From: Streptomyces sp. NBC_00464
GTDB taxonomy: Bacteria > Actinomycetota > Actinomycetes > Streptomycetales > Streptomycetaceae
Direction: 5' to 3'
Length of the DNA stretch: 64,000 bases
Assembly (NCBI RefSeq): GCF_036013915.1
Contig: NZ_CP107899.1
Span: 6,352,001-6,416,000, forward strand
Shown: piece by piece, positions 52,562-61,433 of the stretch
Position numbering within the stretch: position 1 is the stretch's first letter
Layout of the letters: every line of letters begins with the position of its first letter
Position numbers and translations under genes: made by a program
Notes under the pieces: model-generated
The model's database searches: none
The model's input: the letters and a program-made list of their open reading frames with translations, nothing else
Told to the model about the DNA's origin: nothing

Positions 52562-53608
52562 TCAGGCCGGCGTCGAGCCCCCGCCCGCCGCTCCGGAGAG
52601 CGGGGCATCCGCCGCCTCCGGTTTCCTCCGCATCGCCATCAGCAGGGTGATGACCGTGCCCACCACCGCCCACGCGGACAGCACCAGCAGCGGTCCGGTC
52701 ACCGCGTTCCCCTTGAAGTACGCGATCGAGCGTGCCACCCAGGTCCCGGCCCCCGGCGGCAGCGCGGGGCCGATCGCCCGCCAGAAGTCCGGGAGCATCG
52801 GGAGCGGGAAGGCGCCGCCCGCGCTCGGGTTGCCCGCGACCACCACGATCAGGACGGCCAGGCCGATGCCGACGATGCCGGTGAGCGCCTCCAGGGCGAG
52901 GGTGATCATGCCGACCGCGAAGACGGTCAGCGCGCCCAGGCCCGACAGCCCCCAGAAGGATCCGGGGAGGGCTCCGAGGATCGGGCCGATGATGATCGCG
53001 CCGCCGATTCCGCCCGCGATCGAGTAGAGCGCCATGACCCCGGTCCGGATCACCGCGCGCTGGCGGTTGGCGGGGCGGGAGCCCGCGCTGATCGCCAGGA
53101 TCGAGGCGCAGAGGTAGCCGCCCACACACCAGCCCACGACCAGGTAGAAGGACGAGAGTCCGTCGAAGTCCTCGTCCGAGGCTGGGGCCACGTCCACGGA
53201 ACGCACCGTGCGCTTCTGGGTGAGCTCGACCTTGGCGATGATCTTCGTCAGGGAGTCGGCCAGGACGGTGCCGCCGCCGGAGGCGACCAGCACGGTGTCG
53301 GTCGTGCCCCGGGGGTCGACGATCACGGCGCCGTCGATGTCGCGGTTCAGGATCTGCTTGCGGGCGGTGGCCGCGTCGGTGACCGTGCGGGGGTCCAGGG
53401 GGCCGCCGGGGAGGTTCTTCAGTTCGGTGACGAGCTGTGCGGACACCTGCTGGGGTGCGACGACGCCGAAGGGGACGTCCGTCGGCTTCGGCTTGTGGAG
53501 CGCTCCGACGTAGGACGCGATGAACAGCAGCTGCAATGCCAGCACACCGATGACGAGCAGTGCGGCCCGTGGAGTGACGGCGTTCTTCACCTCGTCGACG
53601 AAAGTCAT
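52562..53608 (-). CDS. DUF3533/ABC-2-like membrane protein
   Basis: 348 residues. One N-terminal membrane helix (ALLVIGVLALQLLFIASYV), a ~130-residue extracytoplasmic domain, then five or so further helices from ~165 on (YLVVGWCVGGYLCASIL, IAGGIGGAIIIGPILG, ALTGIVGIGLAVLIVVVAG, and others). The layout resembles YhgE/Pip or DUF3533 membrane proteins with ABC-2 permease similarity. It may export something or act as a phage-receptor-like protein; substrate unknown. Right-hand neighbour of the DISARM island. Confidence 0.8.
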   Translation of the reverse strand: MTFVDEVKNAVTPRAALLVIGVLALQLLFIASYVGALHKPKPTDVPFGVVAPQQVSAQLVTELKNLPGGPLDPRTVTDAATARKQILNRDIDGAVIVDPRGTTDTVLVASGGGTVLADSLTKIIAKVELTQKRTVRSVDVAPASDEDFDGLSSFYLVVGWCVGGYLCASILAISAGSRPANRQRAVIRTGVMALYSIAGGIGGAIIIGPILGALPGSFWGLSGLGALTVFAVGMITLALEALTGIVGIGLAVLIVVVAGNPSAGGAFPLPMLPDFWRAIGPALPPGAGTWVARSIAYFKGNAVTGPLLVLSAWAVVGTVITLLMAMRRKPEAADAPLSGAAGGGSTPA

Positions 53609-53697
53609 GACCCCACGGTCCGGGGTGCCCGTTGTCCACGCAGTCGGGGCCGGGCCGAATGGCTGAGGGGCGGGGAGGGTGGCCCGGGCGCTGGGTA

Positions 53698-53713
53698 TCG
53701 TACGAATGTTCGA
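53698..53713. promoter_or_regulatory. LexA (SOS) box upstream of imuC/dnaE2
   Basis: TCGTACGAATGTTCGA differs by one base from the actinobacterial SOS box TCGAAC-N4-GTTCGA. It is 61 bases upstream of the error-prone polymerase gene, which is a classic SOS target. Confidence 0.85.
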
Positions 53714-53773
53714 AACTTGGTCTATGGTGGAGAGCGAGGGGGTGGTGAGTGCGGATTGGTTCAGGAGGTGCAG

Positions 53774-56700
53774 GTGCCCGGGTTCACGCATCTGCATACC
53801 GTTTCCGGGTTCTCCCTGCGGTACGGGGCATCGCACCCGGAGCGGCTGGCGGAGCGTGCCGCCGAGCGCGGGATGGACGCCCTCGCGCTGACCGACCGCG
53901 ACACCCTGGCGGGAACGGTCCGGTTCGCCAAGGCCTGTGAGCGGGCGGGGGTGCGGCCGCTCTTCGGGGTGGAGCTCGCCGTGGCTCCCGCCGGGCGCGC
54001 GGAGGGTGACGGGCATACGCACCGGATGCGGACCCCGGCCCGCGGGGGTTCCTTTGTCGACGAATCCGCACCCCGGGTCACCTTCCTCGCCCGCGACGGC
54101 GCCCGGGGATGGGCCGAGCTGTGCCGCCTCGTCACCGCCGCGCACGGAGCCGTGCCCGACGGCGGCCGGCCCCTGCTCGACCGCTCCGCACTGCCCGCCG
54201 AAGGGCTCACCGTGCTGCTCGGTCCCGCCTCCGAGGTGGGCAGGGCGCTGGCCGCCGGCCGCCCCGACCGGGCCGCCGCACTGCTCGCCCCTTGGCGTGA
54301 GGTGTACGGCGACGGTCTGCGGCTGGAAGCCGTCCACCACGGCCGCGACGGCACCGGACCCGGTTCGCTGAGGCTCGCCGCCCGTACCGTCGGCTTCGCC
54401 GCCGAGCAGGGGATACGGGCCGTGCTGACCAACGCCGTCCGGTACGCCGACGCGGGGCAGGGCCCGGTCGCCGATGTGCTCGACTCCGCCCGCAGGCTCG
54501 TCCCCGTCGACCCGCGCCGCGCCCCGCTCGACAGCGGTGAGCGCTGGCTCAAGGACGCCCGCGCGATGGCGGGGACCGCCGAGCGCATCGCCTCCGCCGC
54601 CGGGCTCGGCCCCGGCGCCGGGGCGCGACTGCTCGCGGAGACGCGGCGCACCGCCGACGCCTGCGTGGTCGACCCCCGGGGCGACATCGGCCTCGGCTCC
54701 GTCCACTTCCCCGAACCGCACCTCGTCGGCGCGGACCGTCGCACCGCCCAGCGGGTGCTGGCCTCCCGTGCAGCCGCGGGCATGGTGCTGCGCGGCTACG
54801 ACCGCAGGCGTGAGTACTGGGACCGGATGCACCATGAACTGGACATCATCGCCCACCACGGCTTCGCCTCGTACTTCCTGACGGTCGCCCAAGTCGTGGA
54901 CGACGTAAGGGAGATGAAGGTCCGGGTGGCCGCCCGCGGTTCCGGGGCCGGCTCCCTGGTCAACCACCTCCTCGGCATCGCCCACGCCGACCCGGTCGAG
55001 CACGGGCTGCTGATGGAGCGCTTCCTGTCCAAGCGCCGCTTCGTGCTGCCCGACATCGACATCGACGTCGAGTCGGCCCGCCGCCTCGACGTCTACCGCG
55101 CGATCATCGGCCGCTTCGGCGCCGAACGGGTCGCCACCGTCGCCATGCCCGAGACCTACCGGGTGCGCCATGCCATCCGCGACGTCGGCGCCGCGCTCTC
55201 CATGAACCCGGCCGAGACCGACCGGCTCGCCAAGGCCTTCCCGCACATCCGGGCCCGCGACGCCCTCGCGGCCATGGAGGAGCTGCCCGAGCTGCGCGAA
55301 GTGGCGAGGACGAAGGAGAAGTACGGGCGGCTGTGGGAGCTGGTGGAGGCGCTGGACGCCCTGCCGCGCGGCATCGCCATGCACCCGTGCGGGGTCCTCC
55401 TCTCGGACGCCTCGCTGCTGCGCCGCACCCCCGTCATGCCCACCAGCGGCGAGGGCTTCCCCATGGCGCAGTTCGACAAGGAGGACGTGGAGGACCTCGG
55501 GCTGCTCAAGCTCGACGTGCTCGGTGTACGGATGCAGTCGGCGATGGCGCACGCGGTCGCGGAGGTGAAGCGGGCCTCGGGCGAGGAAGTGGACCTGGAC
55601 GCCGTGGAGCCGGGTGACCCGGAGACGTACCGGCTGATCAGGACCGCCGAGACGCTGGGCTGTTTCCAGATCGAGTCGCCCGGTCAGCGCGATCTGGTCG
55701 GCAGACTTCAGCCGGCGGACTTCCATGACCTGGTGGTCGACATCTCGCTGTTCCGGCCCGGCCCGGTCGCCGCCGACATGGTGCGCCCGTTCATCGAGGC
55801 CCGGCACGGCCGGGCGCCGGTCCGCTATCCGCACCCCGATCTGGAGGGCCCGCTGCGCGACACGTACGGCGTGGTGGTCTTCCACGAGCAGATCATCGAG
55901 ATGGTCGACATCATGACCGGCTGCGGCCGGGACGAGGCCGACCGGGTCAGGCGCGGACTCTCCGACCCCGAATCGCAGGGCCGGATCAGGGTCTGGTTCG
56001 CGCAGCACGCGGCAGTGCGCAAGTACAGCGCCGAAGTGATCGCCCGCGCCTGGGAGATCATCGAGGCGTTCGGCAGCTATGGATTCTGCAAGGCGCACGC
56101 GGTGGCCTTCGCCGTACCGACGTACCAGTCGGCCTGGCTGAAGGTGCATCACCCGGCGGCCTTCTACGCCGGACTGCTCACCCATGACCCGGGGATGTAC
56201 CCGAAGCGGCTGCTGCTCGCGGACGCGCGGAGGCGCGGAGTGCCGGTGCTGCCGCTGGACGTGAACCGGTCGGCGGCCGCCCATCGGATCGAACTGGTGT
56301 CTGATGAAGAGAGGGGAAGGGCGGCCTGGGGGCTGCGGCTGGCGCTCTCCGACGTCCACGGGATCAGTGCGGCCGAGGTCGCCCGTATCGAGACCGGGCA
56401 GCCCTACACCTCACTGCTGGACTTCTGGCAGCGGGCCCGCCCGGGAAAGCCGGCCGCCGAACGGCTGGCCCAGGTCGGCGCGCTGGACGCGTTCGGCGCC
56501 AACCGCCGTGACCTGCTGCTGCACCTGTCCGAACTCCACCGCGCCCAGCGCGGCGCGGGCTCCGGCGGCCCGGGCGCGCAGCTCCCGCTCGGCGGCGGGC
56601 ACCGCACCGGCTCCATCGGCCTGCCCGACCTCAACGAGGCGGAACGGCTCAGCGCCGAACTGGGCGTGCTGAGCATGGACGTGTCGCGCCACCTGATGAG

Positions 56701-57250
56701 CGATCACCACGCCTTCCTGAAGGAGCTCGGCGCGGTCTCGGCCAAGCGGCTGCGCGAGGCACGGCACGGGGACACCGTGCTGGTCGCGGGCGCCAAGGCG
56801 GCCACCCAGACCCCGCCGGTCCGCTCCGGCCGCCGGGTCGTCTTCACCACCCTGGACGACGGTACGGGCCTGGTCGACCTGGCCTTCTTCGACGACAGCC
56901 ACGCCGCCTGTGCGTACACCGTCTTCCACTCCTGGTTGCTGCTGGTGCGCGGGGTGGTGCAGCGGCGCGGGCCGCGGAGCCTGAGCGTGGTCGGCGCCGC
57001 CGCCTGGAATCTGGCCGAGCTGGCCGAACTGCGGCGCACCGGCGGGCTCGACGCGGTCGCGGCCCGGCTGGCGGAGGTGCCTGTTCCGGAGGAGGGCGCC
57101 GCGTCTCACGAGTCCCCGGTGGACGACGGCCGCCGGATCCGGATGCCCACCGGCTACGAGATGAACCCCTGGTCCGACCTCCAGCCGCCCGGCGAGGGCG
57201 CACCCACCGGAAGGAAGCTGTGGCACCAGAGCCCGGGGAGCGCGGGATGA
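53774..57250 (+). CDS. dnaE2: Error-prone DNA polymerase III alpha (ImuC/DnaE2)
   Basis: 1158 residues. N-terminal PHP domain (FTHLHTVSGFSLRYGASHP, DALALTDRDTL), polymerase catalytic PDIDIDVES near residue 428, and the DnaE finger region RPGPVAADMVRPFIEARHG. A short C-terminal OB fold is present. The beta-clamp tail of replicative DnaE is reduced. It carries out mutagenic translesion synthesis after DNA damage. GTG 53774 is preceded by AGGAGG; a LexA box lies upstream. An ATGA overlap joins it to the Y-family partner gene. Confidence 0.95.
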   Translation: MPGFTHLHTVSGFSLRYGASHPERLAERAAERGMDALALTDRDTLAGTVRFAKACERAGVRPLFGVELAVAPAGRAEGDGHTHRMRTPARGGSFVDESAPRVTFLARDGARGWAELCRLVTAAHGAVPDGGRPLLDRSALPAEGLTVLLGPASEVGRALAAGRPDRAAALLAPWREVYGDGLRLEAVHHGRDGTGPGSLRLAARTVGFAAEQGIRAVLTNAVRYADAGQGPVADVLDSARRLVPVDPRRAPLDSGERWLKDARAMAGTAERIASAAGLGPGAGARLLAETRRTADACVVDPRGDIGLGSVHFPEPHLVGADRRTAQRVLASRAAAGMVLRGYDRRREYWDRMHHELDIIAHHGFASYFLTVAQVVDDVREMKVRVAARGSGAGSLVNHLLGIAHADPVEHGLLMERFLSKRRFVLPDIDIDVESARRLDVYRAIIGRFGAERVATVAMPETYRVRHAIRDVGAALSMNPAETDRLAKAFPHIRARDALAAMEELPELREVARTKEKYGRLWELVEALDALPRGIAMHPCGVLLSDASLLRRTPVMPTSGEGFPMAQFDKEDVEDLGLLKLDVLGVRMQSAMAHAVAEVKRASGEEVDLDAVEPGDPETYRLIRTAETLGCFQIESPGQRDLVGRLQPADFHDLVVDISLFRPGPVAADMVRPFIEARHGRAPVRYPHPDLEGPLRDTYGVVVFHEQIIEMVDIMTGCGRDEADRVRRGLSDPESQGRIRVWFAQHAAVRKYSAEVIARAWEIIEAFGSYGFCKAHAVAFAVPTYQSAWLKVHHPAAFYAGLLTHDPGMYPKRLLLADARRRGVPVLPLDVNRSAAAHRIELVSDEERGRAAWGLRLALSDVHGISAAEVARIETGQPYTSLLDFWQRARPGKPAAERLAQVGALDAFGANRRDLLLHLSELHRAQRGAGSGGPGAQLPLGGGHRTGSIGLPDLNEAERLSAELGVLSMDVSRHLMSDHHAFLKELGAVSAKRLREARHGDTVLVAGAKAATQTPPVRSGRRVVFTTLDDGTGLVDLAFFDDSHAACAYTVFHSWLLLVRGVVQRRGPRSLSVVGAAAWNLAELAELRRTGGLDAVAARLAEVPVPEEGAASHESPVDDGRRIRMPTGYEMNPWSDLQPPGEGAPTGRKLWHQSPGSAG

Positions 57251-58263
57251 ACGGGGCGAGTGGGATGAGCGAGCAGCCCGGAATCCTCTGCCTGCGGTTC
57301 CGCCGGGTCGGCGGCGGGCTCCCGGACGGCGCCGGTTACGCGGGGCTGCTCGCCCTGCTCGGTTCGTTCACCCCGGTCGTCGAGGCGGCGCCGCCCGACG
57401 GGGCGCTGGCCGATGTGCGGGGCGCGCTGCGCTACTTCGGGCGGGACGTGACGGGGCTGTCCTCGGTGATCCGGGTCCGCGCGCTGGCCCTGCACGGGGC
57501 GGACTGCGCGATCGGGGCCGCCGAGAACCCGATGCTGGCCCGGATGGCGGCCCGGCAGGCCGCGCCCGGGACGACCTTCGTGGTGCCCGCGGGAGGGGCC
57601 GCCGCCTTCCTCGCGGACCGGCCGGCCGCCACGCTGGACGGCGTCGGGGCGGCGACGGCCCGCACCCTGTGCGGATACGGGCTCGACTCCGTCGGCCGGA
57701 TCGCGGCCGCCCCGCTCGGTACTCTCCAGCGGATCACCGGGGTGCGGACCGGGCGCGAGCTGTGGGAGCGGGCGCACGGCATCGACCGTACGGCGGTCGT
57801 ACCGAACGCAGCGTCCCGCTCGCTCGCCGCCGAACGGACCTTCCCGCGTGACGAACTGGACCGGGAGCGGCAGCGCCGCGCGCTCATGTCGCTCACCGAG
57901 GAGCTGGGGGCGAGGATGCGCGGCGAGGGGCGGGTGTGCCGCTCGCTCGCGGTCTCCGTGCGCTATGCCGACCGGACCGGCTACGCGACGCTGACCCGCA
58001 GCCGTACGCTCCGCGAGCCCACCGCGCACTCCGCGGAACTCACCGCGCTCGCCTACCGGATCCATGACTCGTTCGCCCTGCAACGGGCCCGGGTACGGGG
58101 GATCGCGCTGCGCGCCGAGGGGCTCGGCGACGCCGGGCGGGCCGCGCACCAGCTGACCTTCGACCCGGTCGACGAACGGGCGCGGCGGATCGAGGCGGTC
58201 GCGGACCGGCTGCGCGAGAAATTCGGGCCGCAGGCAGTGATGCCGGGGCGACTCGCGGCCTGA
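57247..58263 (+). CDS. ImuB-like Y-family polymerase homologue (catalytically reduced)
   Basis: 338 residues. A helix-hairpin-helix region (LDGVGAATARTLCGYGLDSVG) and the little-finger domain of Y-family polymerases (RSLAAERTFPRDEL) are clear. The N-terminal palm is short, and the acidic motifs DxDxFFA and SIDEAYLD are not recognisable (ILCLRFRRV, ALADVRGALRYFGRD), as expected for ImuB-type accessory proteins that bridge DnaE2 and the clamp. Coupled to dnaE2 by a 4-base overlap. ATG 57265 is an alternative start. No ImuA/RecA-like gene adjacent. Confidence 0.85.
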   Translation: MNGASGMSEQPGILCLRFRRVGGGLPDGAGYAGLLALLGSFTPVVEAAPPDGALADVRGALRYFGRDVTGLSSVIRVRALALHGADCAIGAAENPMLARMAARQAAPGTTFVVPAGGAAAFLADRPAATLDGVGAATARTLCGYGLDSVGRIAAAPLGTLQRITGVRTGRELWERAHGIDRTAVVPNAASRSLAAERTFPRDELDRERQRRALMSLTEELGARMRGEGRVCRSLAVSVRYADRTGYATLTRSRTLREPTAHSAELTALAYRIHDSFALQRARVRGIALRAEGLGDAGRAAHQLTFDPVDERARRIEAVADRLREKFGPQAVMPGRLAA

Positions 58264-58295
58264 CCCGCCCGCCCGGGACTGTCCTGAAGCTACGG

Positions 58296-58355
58296 TTACT
58301 ACCGCGTCAGTTTTTACCGACGCGTAACTTCCCACGCAACCTTACTCGTGCGTAA
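58296..58355. promoter_or_regulatory. Operator array upstream of lipase (three TTAC-N6-GTnA repeats)
   Basis: TTACTACCGCGTCA at 58296, TTACCGACGCGTAA at 58314 and TTACTCGTGCGTAA at 58342. The last two are perfect TTAC-N6-GTAA palindromes with centres 28 bases apart. Typical of cooperative binding by a TetR-like dimer. The lipase start is about 97 bases downstream. Confidence 0.65.
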
Positions 58356-58451
58356 GTTGGCATGAGCACCTAGAACGTTGTCAGAACTTGTGGTCCGGGC
58401 CGCAGGGTGCACAGACATCGCAACTCCCTTGAGCCGCAAGGAGACCACACG

Positions 58452-59348
58452 ATGCTGCCCTGGACCCGTGCGTCGCGTACCCCACGTGCGCGGACAACCC
58501 TCGCCGCACTGTTCCTCGCCGTCGCCGCAGTCGCCACCCCCACGGCCACTGCCGCTGCAGCCACCCCCACCGTCGCCACGTCCACCACCTCCCGTGGCTG
58601 GAACGACTACTCCTGCAAGCCCTCCGCAGCCCACCCCCGGCCCGTCGTGCTGGTCCACGGGACCTTCGGGAACTCCGTCGACAACTGGCTCGTTCTGGCC
58701 CCCTACCTGGTCAACCGGGGCTACTGCGTCTACTCGCTCGACTACGGCCAGCTCCCCGGAGTGCCGCTCTTCAACGGCCTCGGCCCCATCGACAAGTCGG
58801 CCGGACAGCTCTCCGTCTTCGTCGACAAGGTGCTCGCCTCCACCGGGGCCCCCAAGGCCGACCTCGTCGGCCACTCCCAGGGCGGCATGATGCCGAACTA
58901 CTACCTGAAGTTCCTCGGCGGAGCGGCGAAGGTCAACGCCCTGGTCGGGATCGCGCCCGACAACCACGGGACCACCCTCCTCGGCCTGACCAAGCTGCTG
59001 CCGTACTTCCCCGGCGCCGAGGACCTGCTCAACGCCGGCACACCCGGACTCGCCGACCAGGTGGCCGGATCGCCCTTCGTCACCAAGCTCAACTCGGTGC
59101 CCGACACCGTGCCCGGCGTGCACTACACCGTCATCGCGACCAAGTACGACGAGGTCGTGACCCCGTACCGGACACAGTTCCTGGACGGGCCGGACGTACA
59201 CAACGTCCTGCTCCAGGACCTGTGCCCGGTCGACCTGTCCGAGCACGTGGCGATCGGGACCATCGACCGGATCGCCTACCACGAGGTGGCGAACGCCCTC
59301 GACCCGGCGCACGCCACCCCGACCACCTGCGCCTCGGTCATCGGGTAG
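58452..59348 (+). CDS. Secreted lipase (alpha/beta hydrolase)
   Basis: 298 residues. Signal peptide to about residue 37 (TTLAALFLAVAAVATPTATAAAA). Oxyanion HGTFGN, nucleophile GHSQGG, later Asp and the catalytic-like His in EHVAIGTID; four cysteines for disulfides. Matches Streptomyces lipase/esterase EstA-LipA type (Bacillus lipase-like). ATG 58452 with AAGGAG eight bases upstream. Regulated probably by the operator array in front. Confidence 0.9.
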   Translation: MLPWTRASRTPRARTTLAALFLAVAAVATPTATAAAATPTVATSTTSRGWNDYSCKPSAAHPRPVVLVHGTFGNSVDNWLVLAPYLVNRGYCVYSLDYGQLPGVPLFNGLGPIDKSAGQLSVFVDKVLASTGAPKADLVGHSQGGMMPNYYLKFLGGAAKVNALVGIAPDNHGTTLLGLTKLLPYFPGAEDLLNAGTPGLADQVAGSPFVTKLNSVPDTVPGVHYTVIATKYDEVVTPYRTQFLDGPDVHNVLLQDLCPVDLSEHVAIGTIDRIAYHEVANALDPAHATPTTCASVIG

Positions 59349-59366
59349 GGAACGGCGGGCAGTCCG

Positions 59367-59396
59367 GGGGCCGGCCTTCCCGGGGAGGCCGGCCCC
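59367..59396 (+). terminator. Terminator after lipase gene
   Basis: Perfect 11-bp stem GGGGCCGGCCT / AGGCCGGCCCC with an 8-base loop. Confidence 0.85.
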
Positions 59397-59426
59397 GCTG
59401 TCAGTGGCAGCTGGCACGATCGGTTC

Positions 59427-60905
59427 ATGACGACGATCGACTGGGATTCAGCCGCCGGTTCCTTCGACGAGGAGCCGGACCACGGCCTGCTCGATCCCGT
59501 GGTCCGGCACGCCTGGGCGCAGCGCCTGGAGAGCTGGCTGCCCCGGGAGCGTTCCGAGGTGCTCGACCTCGGGTGCGGCACCGGAAGCCTGTCGCTGCTC
59601 GTCGCCGGCCAGGGCCACCGGGTCACCGCCGTGGACCGCTCGCCCCGCATGGTGGAGCAGGCACGCGCCAAGCTTGCCGGTACGGGGACCGAGGTGCTGA
59701 CCGGGGACGCCGCCGCGCCGCCCGTCGGCAAGCAGCGGTTCGACGTGATCCTGGCCCGGCACGTGGTGTGGCTGCTCCCGGATCCGGCGGAGGCCCTGCG
59801 CCACTGGTTCGGCCTGCTGCGTCCCGGCGGCAGACTGGTGCTGGTCGAAGGCGTGTGGAACGGGGTGGGTCTGTCCGCCGGGCAACTCACCGCGCTGCTC
59901 GCCCCCTTCACCGAGCGCGTCCACCACGAGCCGCTCTCCGGCGACCGCGACCTCTGGGGCAAGGAGGTCGACGACGAGCGCTACGCGCTGGTGGCGCGGG
60001 CCGAACCTCCGCGCCGGCACACCGAGGTCGTCGATGTGCATCTGATCCTCCGCCGCGGCTCGGACGTCCTGCTCGCCCGTCGGGCCGGTACGGGGTATGC
60101 GGACGGGCTGCTGCACGCCCCGTCCGGACATGTGGAGGACGGGGAGGACGTCCGGGAGGCGGTGATCCGCGAGGCGGCCGAGGAGATCGGGGTGACGCTC
60201 CGGCCGGAGGAGCTGCGGATGGCTCTGGTCATGCAGCACCGGGGGCCGGGCGGCAGCCCCAGGACGGGCTGGTTCTTCGAGGCGGCGTACGACCCGGACC
60301 GGCCGCCGTACAACCGCGAACCGGACAAGTGCTCCGAGCTGGGGTGGTTCCCGCTGGACGCCCTGCCGGACGACATGGTCGCGTACTGCCGCGCAGGCCT
60401 CGACGGCTACCGGGCGGGGGAGCACTTCCTGATCCACTGGCACGAGGACGGCGACACCGTCGCGTTCGAACCTCGGGGCGTGCGACGGGCCGTCCCGCTG
60501 CCGGCCGGCGGGGTCCGCACCGGGCGGCTGCACCACATCGAACTGTGGGTGCCCGATCTGGTGGCCGCCGCGTCCGGCTGGGGCTGGCTCCTCGGTGAGC
60601 TGGGCCATGTCCCGTACCAGCAATGGGCGCACGGGCGGAGCTGGCGCCGGGGTGACAGCTACGTGGTGATCGAGCAGTCGCCCGACCTGGCCCCCGGAGC
60701 GCACGAGCGACGGCGTCCCGGGCTCAACCACCTGGCGTTCCACGTCGAGGACCGGGCCACCCTCGACGCGCTGGTGGCCCGGGCCCCGGAGCACGGCTGG
60801 CGGCTGCTCTTCACGGACCGGCATCCGCACGCGGGCGGCGACGGGCACGTGGCCGCGTATCTGGAGGACGCGGCGGGGTACGAGGTGGAGCTGGTGGCGG
60901 GCTGA
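59427..60905 (+). CDS. Methyltransferase-NUDIX-VOC three-domain protein
   Basis: 492 residues in three modules. Residues ~1-190: class I SAM methyltransferase (VLDLGCGTGSLSLL, VDRSPRMVEQA). Residues ~195-340: NUDIX hydrolase (HAPSGHVEDGEDVREAVIREAAEEIG, whose box is GHVEx5..EAxxREAAEEIG). Residues ~365-492: VOC/glyoxalase-fold domain (LHHIELWVPDL ... LNHLAFHV ... YEVELVAG). Each is usually a stand-alone protein; the fusion suggests successive steps on one small metabolite or nucleotide-like compound. Monocistronic; substrate unknown. Confidence 0.85.
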   Translation: MTTIDWDSAAGSFDEEPDHGLLDPVVRHAWAQRLESWLPRERSEVLDLGCGTGSLSLLVAGQGHRVTAVDRSPRMVEQARAKLAGTGTEVLTGDAAAPPVGKQRFDVILARHVVWLLPDPAEALRHWFGLLRPGGRLVLVEGVWNGVGLSAGQLTALLAPFTERVHHEPLSGDRDLWGKEVDDERYALVARAEPPRRHTEVVDVHLILRRGSDVLLARRAGTGYADGLLHAPSGHVEDGEDVREAVIREAAEEIGVTLRPEELRMALVMQHRGPGGSPRTGWFFEAAYDPDRPPYNREPDKCSELGWFPLDALPDDMVAYCRAGLDGYRAGEHFLIHWHEDGDTVAFEPRGVRRAVPLPAGGVRTGRLHHIELWVPDLVAAASGWGWLLGELGHVPYQQWAHGRSWRRGDSYVVIEQSPDLAPGAHERRRPGLNHLAFHVEDRATLDALVARAPEHGWRLLFTDRHPHAGGDGHVAAYLEDAAGYEVELVAG

Positions 60906-60935
60906 GGGGACCTCGGCCGGCCGGGGCGGGGTGGC

Positions 60936-61433
60936 TCAGCCCAGCAGGCCGGCCAGCCCCTCCTCCGTACGCGCGAGCCGTTCCAGCTCGTCCAGAGCAG
61001 CCGAGGCGGCCCGCGCCGCCTCCGGGTCGCGTCCGGCCAGACCGCTCTCCTCGAACTCGTCCTCGTCCAGCCGCAGTACGGCGGAGCGGTCCGCCGACAC
61101 CCACAGATCGAGATCCAGGTCCTCGACGAGCAGCTCGCCGTTCCGCAGCACGGCCGGGCGGGTCACATCGCAGTACCAGCCCTTGAGTTCGCCCGCCCCC
61201 GTGCGGACCTCCTTCACCGCGTACCAGGCGTCGCGCCAGTAGTGCTCGGTGAAGACGTCACCCGGCTCGAACCGTACGAAGCCGAAGTCGCGGACGCCGG
61301 GGGCGGCCCAGGGCGCCCGCACCGTCACCCGGGTGCCGTCGTCGGCGACCAGGGCGGCGGGGTACCGGATCTTGGTCTTTCCCGCCTTGACCAGGACTAC
61401 CGTCAGTCCGGCGTCAGCCGAGCCTGCGGACAT
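60936..61433 (-). CDS. DUF402-domain protein
   Basis: 165 residues with the DUF402 core: FTEHYWRDAWYAVKEV, GWYCDVTRPA, then VEDLDLDLWVSAD (an acidic Asp-rich motif that binds metal in the nucleoside di-/triphosphate phosphatase relatives). Excellent ribosome site GGAGG before the ATG. Its start lies within the end of the acetyltransferase gene (20-base overlap), so the two are co-translated. Confidence 0.9.
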   Translation of the reverse strand: MSAGSADAGLTVVLVKAGKTKIRYPAALVADDGTRVTVRAPWAAPGVRDFGFVRFEPGDVFTEHYWRDAWYAVKEVRTGAGELKGWYCDVTRPAVLRNGELLVEDLDLDLWVSADRSAVLRLDEDEFEESGLAGRDPEAARAASAALDELERLARTEEGLAGLLG

